Assembly (NCBI RefSeq): GCF_004310285.1
Contig: NZ_SISF01000031.1
Span: 318,511-382,510, forward strand
Direction of reading: 5' to 3'
DNA: 64,000 nt
Origin: Agrobacterium cavarae
Lineage (GTDB): Bacteria > Pseudomonadota > Alphaproteobacteria > Rhizobiales > Rhizobiaceae
Shown here: in pieces, positions 8,347 through 17,923 of the stretch
Position numbering within the stretch: position 1 is the stretch's first letter
Layout of the letters: every line of letters begins with the position of its first letter
Made by a program: the position numbers and the translations under genes
Notes under the pieces: model-generated
The model's input: the letters and a program-made list of their open reading frames with translations, nothing else
Told to the model about the DNA's origin: nothing
Databases searched by the model: none

Positions 8347-11300
8347 ATGGGCTACCGGAACAACCCAAAACGCGACAAACAGCTCGAAAAAGCCAAAAAA
8401 CTGGCAGAGGCCACCGGCAAGCCATTCCTCGATCCCAATACACTTTTTAGTCGTGCCAGCACGGACGACGTGGAGCACTATTCGCCTGAGATGTTGGCGC
8501 TGGCTGCAAGACATGCTTTGAGCGAACTTTCCCATTGGAAAGCTGATCGCCCCTATATCGGCATCGCCCAGGTTGATGGGGTCGCGCCGCGTAACGTGCC
8601 GGTCTCCATCCTGACGATCGTCGGGCGCAACATGCCCTTCCTCTACGACTCCGTCATGGGCGAGGTGACCAGCAGCTATCGCAGCCTCTACCTTGCGGTT
8701 CACCCCATCATGGTGGCGGATGCCAAGGCGACCGGCGGCTACAGGCTGGCCGATCCGGAAACAGACGCGCCGCAAGACAATATCAGCCTGATACAGCTGC
8801 ACATCGCGCCTGTCGCGCCGCAAGCAGCCGAGGCTCTGAAGGAGCGGCTTCGCTTCGTTCTCGCTCAGGTCCAGTCCGCCTATAGCGACTGGAAGCCGAT
8901 GCTTGCCAAGCTTGATGAGGCGCTGAACGAATTGAAAGAGCGCGGATCGTCGCGCCGCAAGGCCGACCGCACCGAGGCCGCCGAGTTTCTCGAATGGCTG
9001 CGCAAGGACAATTTCACCTTCCTCGGCATGCGCGACTACAGCTATTCCGGCAAGGGAAGCTCCGCCAAGATCGAGCGCGGCGATGGCGTCGGTCTGGGCA
9101 TCTTGAGCGATCCGGATGTGCGCGTGTTGCGGCTCGGCAAGGATGCGGTGATGACGACGCCGGAAATTCTGGCGTTTCTGGATGGTCCGGACTTCCTCAT
9201 CGTCACCAAGGCCAACGTCAAATCGCTTGTCCATCGCCGCGCCTATATGGATTATATCGGCATCAAGCGCTTCGATGCAGATGGTAACGTGATCGGCGAG
9301 TTGCGCATCGTCGGTCTCTTCACCGCCACGGCCTATACCCGCTCGGTCCATGAAATCCCGCTTCTGCGCGCCAAGGCCTTGGAGGTCGAAGAGCATTTCG
9401 GCTTTGACCCCAACAGCCACTCGGGACGCATTCTGCACAATACGCTCGAAGCCTATCCGCGCGACGATCTCTTCCAGATCGAAACCGATCTTCTGGTCCG
9501 CTACACCGAACAGATCATGGAGCTTGCCGACCGCCCGCGGGTGAGGGTGCTTGCCCGTATCGATCGTTTCGACCGCTTCGTCTCCGTCATCATCTATGTG
9601 CCGCGCGAGGAGTATAATTCCTATGTGCGCGAGAAGATCGGCGACTATCTCGCCCGCGTCTATGACGGCCACATCTCGGCCTATTACCCCGCCTTCCCGG
9701 AAGGCGCTCTTGCCCGCGTCCACTTCATCGTCGGGCGCAGCAACGGCAAGACGCCGCGCATCGCGCAGGACCGGCTGGAAGATGCCGTCAGCGATATCGC
9801 TGCGCGCTGGATCGATCATTTCACCGCGCTTTCAGAGCCCGGCGCTCCGCTTCTCGATGTCGACCAGGCTTATCAGGAGGCCTTTACGCCGGAAGAGGCG
9901 ATCGGCGACATGCCCGATATCGTCGCGACCGCCAAGGGCGAGCCGGTCCGCATCGAGTTTTACCGGACAGCTGAGCAGGCGGAGAATATTCTCTCGTTGA
10001 AGATCTTCCACCGCGACGGCCATCTGCCGCTGTCGCGCCGCGTGCCGCTTCTGGAAAATCTCGGCTTCAGCGTCATCAGCGAACGGACGTTCGACATCGG
10101 TGTTGTCTCCGGTGAAAACACCGATCTCATTGTCCTTCACGACATGGAGCTTCGGGTCCAACCAGGCGTCACGCTCGATCTCGCCATCATTGGGCCAAGG
10201 CTTGAAGAGGCGTTTCTCTCCGCCTTCAATGGCACCGTCGACAATGACAATTTCAACCGCCTGATCGTTGCCGCCGGACTGACGGTGCGCGAGGTTTCCG
10301 TGCTTCGCGCCTATGCGCGCTATCTGCGCCAGACGGGCATCGTCTACTCGCAAGAGCATATTTCCGAAACACTGTTCAAATATCCGGTCATTGCACGCAG
10401 AATTTTCGATCTTTTCGCCCATGGCTTCGATCCGAAGCTTGGCGAAAAACCGCGCCTGCGCAAGCTCTCCGATCTGCACAAGGCGATCGAGGCCGATCTT
10501 TCCGGCGTACCCAATCTCGATGAGGACCGTACACTTCGCCGTTACGTCAACGCCGTCGATTCCACGCTGCGCACCAACTATTTCCAGCGCAACGAGGACG
10601 GTTCGCCAAAGGCGATGCTGGCCTTCAAGTTCGATCCCAAGCTTCTTGATGGCCTTCCCGATCCGCGTCCCTTCCGCGAAATATTCGTCTACGGAACGGA
10701 AGTGGAAGGCGTCCATCTGCGCTTCGGAAAGGTGGCGCGCGGCGGGCTTCGCTGGTCGGATCGCGGCCAGGATTATCGCACCGAAGTGCTCGGCCTCGTC
10801 AAAGCTCAGCAGGTGAAGAACGCCGTCATCGTACCGGTCGGTGCCAAGGGTGGCTTCTATCCGAAGATGCTGCCCGTCGGTGGCAACCGCGATGAGATCT
10901 TCAATGCCGGCAAGGAGGCTTACAAGACCTATATCCGCACGCTGCTCTCCATCACCGACAATATCGTTGGCGATGATCTTATTGCGCCCGCGGATACCAT
11001 GCGTCTCGATGGCGACGATCCCTATTTCGTCGTCGCGGCCGATAAGGGAACGGCAACCTTCTCCGATACCGCCAACGGACTTGCGCGTGAGGCGGGCTTC
11101 TGGCTCGACGATGCTTTTGCCTCTGGTGGCTCTGCCGGTTACGACCACAAGAAAATGGGCATTACCGCCCGAGGCGCCTGGGAAACCGTCAAGCGCCACT
11201 TCCGGGAAATGGATACCGATATACAGACGACGCCATTCAAGGTCGTCGGTGTGGGCGATATGTCCGGCGACGTCTTCGGCAATGGCATGCTGCTCTCGGA

Positions 11301-13110
11301 AAAGATCGAACTGATCGCAGCCTTCGATCACCGCGATATCTTCATCGATCCGACGCCGGACACCACCCTTTCTTTCGCGGAGAGAAAGCGGCTCTTTGAA
11401 CTGCCGCGTTCCAGCTGGCAGGATTACGACCGCTCGACCCTCTCCAAGGGCGCGATGATCATTTCGCGTGCGGAGAAATCCGTGACCCTGACGGCGGAAG
11501 CTGTTGCCGCAATCGGCATCGACAAGACGGTGGCAACGCCCTTCGAGATCATGACGGCGATCCTCAAAGCCCCCGCCGATCTCCTGTGGTTCGGCGGGAT
11601 CGGCACCTATGTGAAGGCTGCGGTGGAAACCAATGCCGAGGTGGGGGACCGTGCCAACGATCCGATCCGGATCAATGCAACGGAAGTGCGCGCCAAGGTT
11701 ATCGGCGAGGGGGCCAATCTCGGCATCACCCAGAAGGGCCGTATTGCCTATGCGCTGTCCGGTGGGCGCTGCAACTCGGATGCCATCGACAATTCCGCCG
11801 GCGTCAATTCCTCAGACGTCGAGGTCAATATCAAGATTGCGCTGGCATCCGCTGTGAATGACGGCCGTCTGACATTGCCGAAGCGCAATCAGTTGCTCGC
11901 CTCGATGACGTGGGAAGTGGCGCAACTGGTGCTGCGCAACAACTACCTCCAGTCTTTGGCCATCTCGCTTGTCGAGCGCAAGGGGACCGGCAACCGCGAA
12001 GAGTTGGGCCGCCTGATGGCAGCACTGGAATCCTCCGGCCAGTTGAACCGCAAGGTAGAGACCCTGCCGAACGATGCGGAGTTCAACGAACGCTATGCCG
12101 CCGGCAAGGCGCTGACCCGGCCTGAAATTGGCGTCCTGTTGTCCTATGCGAAGCTGACGCTGTTCGACACGCTGGTGGCCAGCACCCTGCCGGATGAGCC
12201 TTATCTGCAGCATCTGCTGACGGATTACTTCCCGAGCAAGATGCAGAAGACCTATGCGGGGGATATTGCAAGCCACCGCCTGCACCGCGAAATCGTCGCC
12301 ACGGCGCTGGCCAACCAGGTCGTCAATCGTGGCGGTCCGGGCTTCGTGCAGAAGCTGGTGGATGCAAGCGGCCTGCTTGCTCCAGCCGTCGTCAAGGCAG
12401 CGATGATCGTCGAGGATGGTTTCGGCCTGAAGCGGCTTTGGAGCGAGATCGATGCGCTCGACGGGCAGATTTCGGGCGAGGTGCAGAACGATCTCTATGC
12501 CAGGGTCATGCAGATCTTCGGCGATGCGACGCGGCTCTATCTTCAGACGGCCGGTACCATCACCGGCGCCATGCAGGATGAGATCGAGCGCTTGAAAAGC
12601 GCAATCAAGACGCTTTCTCCGGCAGCGGCGAAGTATCAGGAGGAGATCGGTCTTCCCGAGACCGACGGCGTTTCTCACGCGCTGATCAAGGAACTGGAGA
12701 CGTTGCGCCTGCTCGTCTACGTGCCGGAAATCATGCTGATTGCCGATCAGGCCGGCACGACATTGGCGCGTGCGGCGGAAAGCTACGCGGCCGTCTCCAC
12801 CACCTTCCGCGTCGCACGGCTTCTCGATGCCAGCCAGCGGGTCAGCCCGGCTGATCATTATGAGAGCCTCGCTCTGCTGCGCAGCCAGGACCAGATCGCC
12901 TCGTCCCGCCGCCGCATCGTGGTTTCGGCGCTGACGGATTACGCGAAAGAGAAGAACCCGGTGCAGGCCTGGTATGCAGCCGATCGTGTGCGCGTCAATC
13001 GCATCGTCTCCGAACTTGCCGCACTCAGCGATAGTGGCGAGACAAATCTGGCGCGCCTCACCGTTGCCGCCGGTCTGCTTTCGGATATAGTCCAGACCAG
13101 AAGCGTCTAA
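8347..13110 (+). CDS. NAD-specific glutamate dehydrogenase, 180-kDa class
   Basis: This giant catabolic enzyme (1587 residues) deaminates glutamate to 2-oxoglutarate and ammonium with NAD; Caulobacter GdhZ is a family member. The long N-terminal half carries ACT-like regulatory regions. The catalytic core is around residues 780-1100, with RFGKVARGGLRWSDR, VKNAVIVPVGAKGGFYPK (substrate Lys) and later NAD-domain motifs such as VVGVGDMSGDVFGNGML and GGIGTYVKA. The C-terminal quarter is helical. ATG 8347 is chosen because GAAAGAAGGC lies just upstream and the protein then begins MGYRNNPKRDKQ; an open extension to 8230 would start with implausible codons across the palindrome. It is a single-gene unit. 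Confidence 0.95.
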   Translation: MGYRNNPKRDKQLEKAKKLAEATGKPFLDPNTLFSRASTDDVEHYSPEMLALAARHALSELSHWKADRPYIGIAQVDGVAPRNVPVSILTIVGRNMPFLYDSVMGEVTSSYRSLYLAVHPIMVADAKATGGYRLADPETDAPQDNISLIQLHIAPVAPQAAEALKERLRFVLAQVQSAYSDWKPMLAKLDEALNELKERGSSRRKADRTEAAEFLEWLRKDNFTFLGMRDYSYSGKGSSAKIERGDGVGLGILSDPDVRVLRLGKDAVMTTPEILAFLDGPDFLIVTKANVKSLVHRRAYMDYIGIKRFDADGNVIGELRIVGLFTATAYTRSVHEIPLLRAKALEVEEHFGFDPNSHSGRILHNTLEAYPRDDLFQIETDLLVRYTEQIMELADRPRVRVLARIDRFDRFVSVIIYVPREEYNSYVREKIGDYLARVYDGHISAYYPAFPEGALARVHFIVGRSNGKTPRIAQDRLEDAVSDIAARWIDHFTALSEPGAPLLDVDQAYQEAFTPEEAIGDMPDIVATAKGEPVRIEFYRTAEQAENILSLKIFHRDGHLPLSRRVPLLENLGFSVISERTFDIGVVSGENTDLIVLHDMELRVQPGVTLDLAIIGPRLEEAFLSAFNGTVDNDNFNRLIVAAGLTVREVSVLRAYARYLRQTGIVYSQEHISETLFKYPVIARRIFDLFAHGFDPKLGEKPRLRKLSDLHKAIEADLSGVPNLDEDRTLRRYVNAVDSTLRTNYFQRNEDGSPKAMLAFKFDPKLLDGLPDPRPFREIFVYGTEVEGVHLRFGKVARGGLRWSDRGQDYRTEVLGLVKAQQVKNAVIVPVGAKGGFYPKMLPVGGNRDEIFNAGKEAYKTYIRTLLSITDNIVGDDLIAPADTMRLDGDDPYFVVAADKGTATFSDTANGLAREAGFWLDDAFASGGSAGYDHKKMGITARGAWETVKRHFREMDTDIQTTPFKVVGVGDMSGDVFGNGMLLSEKIELIAAFDHRDIFIDPTPDTTLSFAERKRLFELPRSSWQDYDRSTLSKGAMIISRAEKSVTLTAEAVAAIGIDKTVATPFEIMTAILKAPADLLWFGGIGTYVKAAVETNAEVGDRANDPIRINATEVRAKVIGEGANLGITQKGRIAYALSGGRCNSDAIDNSAGVNSSDVEVNIKIALASAVNDGRLTLPKRNQLLASMTWEVAQLVLRNNYLQSLAISLVERKGTGNREELGRLMAALESSGQLNRKVETLPNDAEFNERYAAGKALTRPEIGVLLSYAKLTLFDTLVASTLPDEPYLQHLLTDYFPSKMQKTYAGDIASHRLHREIVATALANQVVNRGGPGFVQKLVDASGLLAPAVVKAAMIVEDGFGLKRLWSEIDALDGQISGEVQNDLYARVMQIFGDATRLYLQTAGTITGAMQDEIERLKSAIKTLSPAAAKYQEEIGLPETDGVSHALIKELETLRLLVYVPEIMLIADQAGTTLARAAESYAAVSTTFRVARLLDASQRVSPADHYESLALLRSQDQIASSRRRIVVSALTDYAKEKNPVQAWYAADRVRVNRIVSELAALSDSGETNLARLTVAAGLLSDIVQTRSV

Positions 13111-13126
13111 GGTTCAACAGCGAAAT

Positions 13127-13149
13127 GACCCGGCTGTAAAAGCCGGGTC
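13127..13149 (+). terminator. Hairpin after the glutamate dehydrogenase gene
   Basis: GACCCGGCT pairs with AGCCGGGTC over a GTAAA loop, 17 bases past the stop. There is no T-run, so it may be a weak or factor-assisted terminator or an mRNA-stabilising end. Confidence 0.45.
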
Positions 13150-13155
13150 GCCTGC

Positions 13156-14568
13156 ATGCGGAAAGGCAATCCATTGAGTTCTTCTTTCCGTGCGACAGAA
13201 TCGGTCGAGCCCACGGCCGATGCGCCAAAAACGGACGCCAAGGGCATCTGGGGTTGGATGCTGTTCGATTGGGCAGCGCAACCCTTCTTCACCGTCGTCA
13301 CCACCTTCATCTTCGGGCCTTACTTCGTCGCCCGGCTGACGGATGATCCGGTCTCGGCGCAAACGCTCTGGAGCAATGTCGCGACCATCTCGTCCGTTGT
13401 CATCGCGATCTTCTCGCCGATCCTTGGATCGATTGCCGATCAGTCCGGGTCGCGAAAACCCTGGATCGCGTTTTTTGCCGTCATCAAGATCGCCTGTCTT
13501 GCGATGTTATGGTTTGCCGCGCCCGGATCACCGGTGCTATGGCCGGCCCTCTTCATGATCTTCGCCTCGATTGCGGCCGAGTTCTCCATCGTCTTCAACG
13601 ATTCCATGATGCCGCGTCTGACGACACCTGAAAATGTCGGGCGGATTTCCAACACCGCCTGGGGGCTGGGCTATCTTGGCGGCATGATCGTGCTGATCTT
13701 CATCGTGCTGTTCATGGCGGCCAGCCCACAGACGGGCCTTACCATCATCGGTCTGCCACCGCTTTTCGGTCTGGATCCGGCAACGGGAGAGGACGCCCGC
13801 GTCACCGGACCGATCGCCGCGATCTGGTACTTCATCTTTATCCTGCCGATGTTCTTCTTCACGCCGGATGTGAAGAAGGGGCTGCCGCTTGCGCGGGCCG
13901 TGCGCTCGGGCCTGTCGGAGTTGAAATCGACGCTCAGGGAGTTGCGCCACCGCCCGCTCATCACGCGTTTCCTGATCGCGCGCATGCTCTATCAGGATGG
14001 CGTCAACGGGCTGCTCATCCTGGGCGGAGCCTTCGCCGCCGGCATGTTCGGCTGGGCGACGATGGAGATCGGCATTTACGGCATCATTCTCAACATCGTT
14101 GCCATTGGCGGCTGCTTTGCTGCCGGCCGGCTCGATCAGCGGCTCGGCTCGCGCACGATGATCATCATCAGTCTCGTGTTTTTGCTTCTCGCGACGCTCG
14201 GCATCATCTCGACGGAAAAGACATCGACGCTCTTCGGGTTGCTGCAATTCTCGACCGAGGAAACCCACGGTCTCTTCAGCAGCGGGGCGGAAAAGGCCTA
14301 TATCGTCTACGGCGTGCTGATCGGTCTTGCCTTCGGCCCGGTGCAGGCCTCGTCACGCTCCTATCTGGCGCGCAACGTCACGATTGCCGAAGCGGGCCGC
14401 TATTTCGGCATCTATGCCCTCTCCGGTCGCGCCACCAGCTTCATGGCAACGCTGATGTTCTCCATCGCGACCTATGCGACCGGCTCCGCCCATATCGGTA
14501 TGGCGACACTGATCCTCTTTCTGGGAGCCGGATTGGTCCTGCTGCTCCGAGTCCCGAAGACCCTATAG
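13156..14568 (+). CDS. UMF1-family MFS transporter (Atg22-like)
   Basis: The 470-residue integral membrane protein has about 12 hydrophobic segments and the UMF1/Atg22 signature near the N-terminus (GWMLFDWAAQPFFTVVTTFIFGPYF) and in the middle (NDSMMPRLTTPENVGRISNTAWGLGYLGG). Substrates of the family are mostly unknown; yeast Atg22 exports amino acids from the vacuole. A TTG at 13174 (MSSSFRATES) has a better ribosome site (GGAAAGG) than the ATG at 13156, so the first six residues may not be translated. Its stop TAG overlaps the stop of the converging phaR gene. Confidence 0.85.
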   Translation: MRKGNPLSSSFRATESVEPTADAPKTDAKGIWGWMLFDWAAQPFFTVVTTFIFGPYFVARLTDDPVSAQTLWSNVATISSVVIAIFSPILGSIADQSGSRKPWIAFFAVIKIACLAMLWFAAPGSPVLWPALFMIFASIAAEFSIVFNDSMMPRLTTPENVGRISNTAWGLGYLGGMIVLIFIVLFMAASPQTGLTIIGLPPLFGLDPATGEDARVTGPIAAIWYFIFILPMFFFTPDVKKGLPLARAVRSGLSELKSTLRELRHRPLITRFLIARMLYQDGVNGLLILGGAFAAGMFGWATMEIGIYGIILNIVAIGGCFAAGRLDQRLGSRTMIIISLVFLLLATLGIISTEKTSTLFGLLQFSTEETHGLFSSGAEKAYIVYGVLIGLAFGPVQASSRSYLARNVTIAEAGRYFGIYALSGRATSFMATLMFSIATYATGSAHIGMATLILFLGAGLVLLLRVPKTL

Positions 14569-15141
14569 CTGATCGAGCTTTGTCTGAAGGTTGCGCAGCT
14601 GCGCCTTCAGCTCGTCGATCTCCGAGGCGTCGGGCTTGCGCTGCTCCTTCGGCGTCGATGCGGGTGCGGCAAAGGGCGTGAACATCTGCATCGTCTGCTT
14701 GAAGAGTTCGGTGTTGCGCTTGATCTGCTCTTCCATCAGCTGGAAGGGAGCCGAGAAGTTCTTGGTCAGCGACGGGTCGCCGAAGGACTTGCTCATATGT
14801 TCCTGCATATGGCTCTGCTGCTCGGAGAAGGTCTTCATCGAGTGCTCGAGAAAGGTCGGCACGACCATCTGCATTTGATCGCCATAATAGGAGATCAACT
14901 GTCGAAGGAAGGCGGTCGGCAGAAGCGTATTGCCGGTCTTGGCTTCCTGCTCGACGATGATCTGCGTCAGAACGGCATGGGTGATATCTTCCGATGTCTT
15001 GGCGTCCTGAACCTTGAATTCTTCGCCGCGCTTGACCATCTTCGCCAGGTCTTCCAGCGTCACATAGGTGCTGGTCCCGGTGTTATAAAGCCGCCTGTTG
15101 GCGTATTTCTTGATAATGGTCTCGCCGCCATGTCTTCCCAT
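14563..15141 (-). CDS. phaR: Polyhydroxyalkanoate synthesis repressor PhaR
   Basis: This 192-residue regulator represses phasin and PHB genes and is released when it binds the polymer granule. The N-terminal PHB/PHA accumulation regulator domain is clear (IIKKYANRRLYNTGTSTYVTLEDLA, then VLTQIIVEQEAKTGNTLLPTAFLRQLI), followed by helical segments and a C-terminal short coiled coil (IDELKAQLRNLQTKLDQL). ATG 15141 is preceded by GAGGAGG; an open frame reaching 15234 has no such site. It is divergent from phaA, and a sequence matching the published PhaR recognition pattern lies between the two genes. Confidence 0.94.
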   Translation of the reverse strand: MGRHGGETIIKKYANRRLYNTGTSTYVTLEDLAKMVKRGEEFKVQDAKTSEDITHAVLTQIIVEQEAKTGNTLLPTAFLRQLISYYGDQMQMVVPTFLEHSMKTFSEQQSHMQEHMSKSFGDPSLTKNFSAPFQLMEEQIKRNTELFKQTMQMFTPFAAPASTPKEQRKPDASEIDELKAQLRNLQTKLDQL

Positions 15142-15278
15142 CCTCGCCTCCTCGCGATGCCGGTCTTTCTTGTTTTCTTGGTGTTTTTGCTCTTCCCATT
15201 CAAAAGAGTATGCTGAAACAAAGGCGTCTGACAAATGGTTTGTGCGATGCAGCAGTCACTTTCTTGCGCAGCAATCTT

Positions 15279-15303
15279 GCAGCATGCGGGTGCTGCGGTG
15301 CAG
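15279..15303. promoter_or_regulatory. Candidate PhaR operator between phaR and phaA
   Basis: GCAGCA, TGCGGG, TGCTGC (15279-15296) is an inverted repeat, and CTGC-GGT-GCAG (15293-15303) overlaps it. The latter fits the CTGC-N3/4-GCAG pattern described for PhaR of Paracoccus. It lies 82 bases before the phaA start and 138 bases before the phaR start, so one site could serve both autoregulation and phaAB control. Confidence 0.65.
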
Positions 15304-15384
15304 GGCTCTTTCAAATCCTTTTGGCCAAATTGACTTGCGCCCCAAGCTTTGACAGTCTCGCGCCAAAATTCGGGAGAAACATCC

Positions 15385-16566
15385 ATGCCTTCATCCTCCA
15401 TCGTGATCGCGAGCGGTGCACGCACGCCGGTCGGTTCGTTCAACGGTAGCTTTGCCAATACGCCGGCGCACGAACTTGGCGCATCCGTCATCACTGCGGT
15501 TCTGGAACGGGCAGGCGTTGCTGCCGCCGATGTCGATGAGGCGATCCTGGGACAAGTGCTGACTGCTGGCGAGGGGCAGAACCCGGCGCGTCAGGCCGCA
15601 ATGAAGGCCGGCGTTCCGCAGGAAGCAACCGCCTTCGGCATCAACCAGCTTTGCGGTTCCGGCCTGCGCGCTGTTGCACTCGGCGCGCAGCAGATCGCGC
15701 TTGGCGATGCATCCATCATCGTGGCCGGCGGGCAGGAATCCATGTCGATGGCTCCCCACGCGGCGCATTTGCGCGGCGGTGTAAAGATGGGGGATTTCAA
15801 GATGGTCGATACCATGTTGAAGGACGGCTTGATCGATGCCTTCCATGGCTATCACATGGGCATCACCGCAGAGAATATCGCCCGCCAGTGGCAGTTGTCC
15901 CGTGAAGAGCAGGACGAATATGCGGTGCGTTCGCAAAATCGCGCCGAAGCGGCACAGGCGGCCGGGCGCTTTGAGGATGAGATCGCGCCCTTCGTCATCA
16001 AGGGCCGCAAGGGCGATGTGACGATCGCCGCCGACGAATATATCCGGGCAGGCGCCTCGCTGGAGGCGCTGACCAAGCTTCGCCCCGCCTTCGACAAGGA
16101 GGGCAGCGTCACGGCCGGCAACGCCTCCGGCCTCAACGACGGTGCCGCCGCCGTGTTGCTGATGACGGAAGAAGAGGCCGCCAGGCGCAATATCCAGCCT
16201 CTGGCGCGCATCGCCTCCTGGGCGACGGCCGGTGTCGATCCACAGATCATGGGAACCGGTCCGATCCCTGCCTCGCGCAAGGCGCTGGCAAAGGCCGGCT
16301 GGTCGGTCGGCGATCTCGATCTGGTCGAGGCCAATGAGGCCTTTGCCGCTCAATCCTGCGCCGTGGTTCGCGATCTCGGTCTCGATCCGGACATCGTCAA
16401 CGTCAATGGCGGTGCGATTGCGATCGGCCACCCGATCGGCGCATCCGGTGCACGTGTGCTGAACACGCTGGTTTTCGAGATGAGACGGCGACAGGCCCGC
16501 AAGGGTCTGGTGACGCTTTGCATCGGCGGCGGCATGGGCATTGCCATGTGCCTCGAAGGGGTGTGA
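15385..16566 (+). CDS. phaA: Acetyl-CoA C-acetyltransferase (beta-ketothiolase)
   Basis: The enzyme condenses two acetyl-CoA to acetoacetyl-CoA, the first step of PHB synthesis. The protein has 393 residues, standard for PhaA. The catalytic set is complete: Cys90 in NQLCGSGLRAV, His349 in IGHPIGASGAR and Cys379 in CIGGGMGIAM. The ATG at 15385 follows GGGAGAAAC and gives the canonical MPSSSIVIASGARTPVG start; a further 12 codons upstream are open but lack a ribosome site. It is followed 71 bases later by phaB in the same direction. Confidence 0.96.
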   Translation: MPSSSIVIASGARTPVGSFNGSFANTPAHELGASVITAVLERAGVAAADVDEAILGQVLTAGEGQNPARQAAMKAGVPQEATAFGINQLCGSGLRAVALGAQQIALGDASIIVAGGQESMSMAPHAAHLRGGVKMGDFKMVDTMLKDGLIDAFHGYHMGITAENIARQWQLSREEQDEYAVRSQNRAEAAQAAGRFEDEIAPFVIKGRKGDVTIAADEYIRAGASLEALTKLRPAFDKEGSVTAGNASGLNDGAAAVLLMTEEEAARRNIQPLARIASWATAGVDPQIMGTGPIPASRKALAKAGWSVGDLDLVEANEAFAAQSCAVVRDLGLDPDIVNVNGGAIAIGHPIGASGARVLNTLVFEMRRRQARKGLVTLCIGGGMGIAMCLEGV

Positions 16567-16637
16567 TCGGCCCAAATCATTGAAATGCCACGTTGGCCCC
16601 TCTAAAGGGCTAAGCTTTGAAACTGAGGGCCTTGAAG

Positions 16638-17363
16638 ATGAGCCGGGTGGCATTGGTAACAGGTGGGACAAGCGGCATCGGCGCTGCGATCGCAAAAGCG
16701 TTTCATGCAGCCGGTTATAAGGTCGCGGTCAACTACGTCTTCACAGAGGACCGCGCCGAGGCTTTTCGGCAGACAACTGGGATACCCGCCTATCAATGGG
16801 ATGTACGGGATTACGATGCCTGCGTGGCCGGTGTCGCCGAGGTGGAACGAACGCTCGGACCGATCGACATCCTCGTCAACAATGCCGGCATTACCCGTGA
16901 TGCCATGTTCCACAAGATGACGCCGCAGCAGTGGCGTGATGTGGTCGATACCAATCTCAACGGCGTCTTCAATATGACGCATCCGGTCTGGCCCGGCATG
17001 CGTGAGCGGGGCTTCGGTCGCATCATCACCATCTCGTCGATCAACGGCCAGAAGGGCCAGGCGGGTCAGGCTAATTATTCTGCGTCCAAGGCCGGCGATA
17101 TCGGCCTGACGAAGGCGCTGGCGCAGGAGGGTGCCTCGCGCAACATCACCGTCAACGCCATATGCCCCGGCTATATCGGCACGGAGATGGTCCGCGCCAT
17201 CCCCGAAACCGTTTTAAATGAGCGCATCCTGCCGCATATTCCAGTTGGTCGATTGGGTGAGCCGGAAGAGATTGCCCGATGCGCATTGTTTCTGGCGTCG
17301 GATGAGGCAGGCTTCATTACCGGCTCGACGCTGACGGCCAATGGCGGGCAATATTTCGCCTGA
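16638..17363 (+). CDS. phaB: Acetoacetyl-CoA reductase
   Basis: This short-chain dehydrogenase reduces acetoacetyl-CoA to (R)-3-hydroxybutyryl-CoA with NADPH, the second PHB step. The protein has 241 residues. It shows the TGGTSGIG nucleotide loop (8-15), NNAG at 81-84, and the catalytic Ser134, Tyr147 and Lys151 (SS-I-N-G ... YSASK), followed by CPGYIGTEMV. Start 16638 gives MSRVALVTGG, the usual family beginning; an upstream in-frame ATG at 16617 would add seven residues. PHB synthase (phaC) is not in the window. Confidence 0.96.
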   Translation: MSRVALVTGGTSGIGAAIAKAFHAAGYKVAVNYVFTEDRAEAFRQTTGIPAYQWDVRDYDACVAGVAEVERTLGPIDILVNNAGITRDAMFHKMTPQQWRDVVDTNLNGVFNMTHPVWPGMRERGFGRIITISSINGQKGQAGQANYSASKAGDIGLTKALAQEGASRNITVNAICPGYIGTEMVRAIPETVLNERILPHIPVGRLGEPEEIARCALFLASDEAGFITGSTLTANGGQYFA

Positions 17364-17491
17364 TCGCATCGCCTTTACCATTACGAATCCGTGATCGACG
17401 GCGTGGTGACGCGCTCTGTCTAAAGACGCTCATCCGCGATGCTCTGTTAAAGATTCTGCTAAATCAATGAAAATACGAAGCTTTTCGTCCA

Positions 17492-17510
17492 GTTTAGAAG
17501 CTATCTAAAC
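17492..17510. promoter_or_regulatory. Irr-type iron control element upstream of bfd-bfr
   Basis: GTTTAGA and TCTAAAC flank AGCTA as a perfect palindrome. The inner 17 bases TTTAGAAGCTATCTAAA match the iron control element bound by the alphaproteobacterial regulator Irr (TTTAGAA-N3-TTCTAAA) at all but one position. It lies 101 bases before the bfd start in a 248-base gap that otherwise holds no gene. Confidence 0.75.
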
Positions 17511-17611
17511 ATATCACATGTCAAAAGCAGGCGGTTGTTTTTCTTGACATCGAATGTCCTGTTTTGGTTTAACAGAAAAAACAACGTGTTGCGTCACGCA
17601 GGCAATGGATC

Positions 17612-17923
17612 ATGCTGGTTTGTAGCTGCAATTACATCACCGACAACGACATTCGCGATGTCATCAACGAGCTTCTTGATGAAGACTGTTGGCAGCTCAT
17701 CGTCCCAGCGAAAGTCTATCACGCCATGCAGAAGCGTGGCCGTTGCTGTGGCTGTTTCCCGACTGTCGTCGACCTGATCATCAAAACGACGGAAGAATAT
17801 CATGCACGTCGGCACTCGACTGAGGCCGAAGTTTTTGATTTTATGTCCCGCCTAAAACAATTACATGAAGACCACAGGAGAGCGGACATTGAAAGGCGAC
17901 AAAAGAGTCATCGAGCAGCTTAA
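17612..17923 (+). CDS. bfd: Bacterioferritin-associated ferredoxin
   Basis: A small [2Fe-2S] protein (103 residues) that docks on bacterioferritin and delivers electrons to mobilise stored iron. Four Cys ligands fit the Bfd pattern: Cys4 and Cys6 (MLVCSCN) and Cys45 and Cys48 (GRCCGC). The spacing between the pairs is 38 residues, several longer than in E. coli Bfd, and a fifth Cys (Cys46) sits within the second pair. The C-terminal tail is long, charged and His-rich. The gene overlaps the start of bfr, indicating translational coupling. Confidence 0.93.
   Translation: MLVCSCNYITDNDIRDVINELLDEDCWQLIVPAKVYHAMQKRGRCCGCFPTVVDLIIKTTEEYHARRHSTEAEVFDFMSRLKQLHEDHRRADIERRQKSHRAA

Noticed and set aside
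8305..11331. Two minus-strand open frames of about 500 codons opposite the glutamate dehydrogenase gene
   Set aside because: Antisense shadows; composition rich in His, Arg and Asp and no family resemblance, while the plus strand encodes a complete known enzyme.
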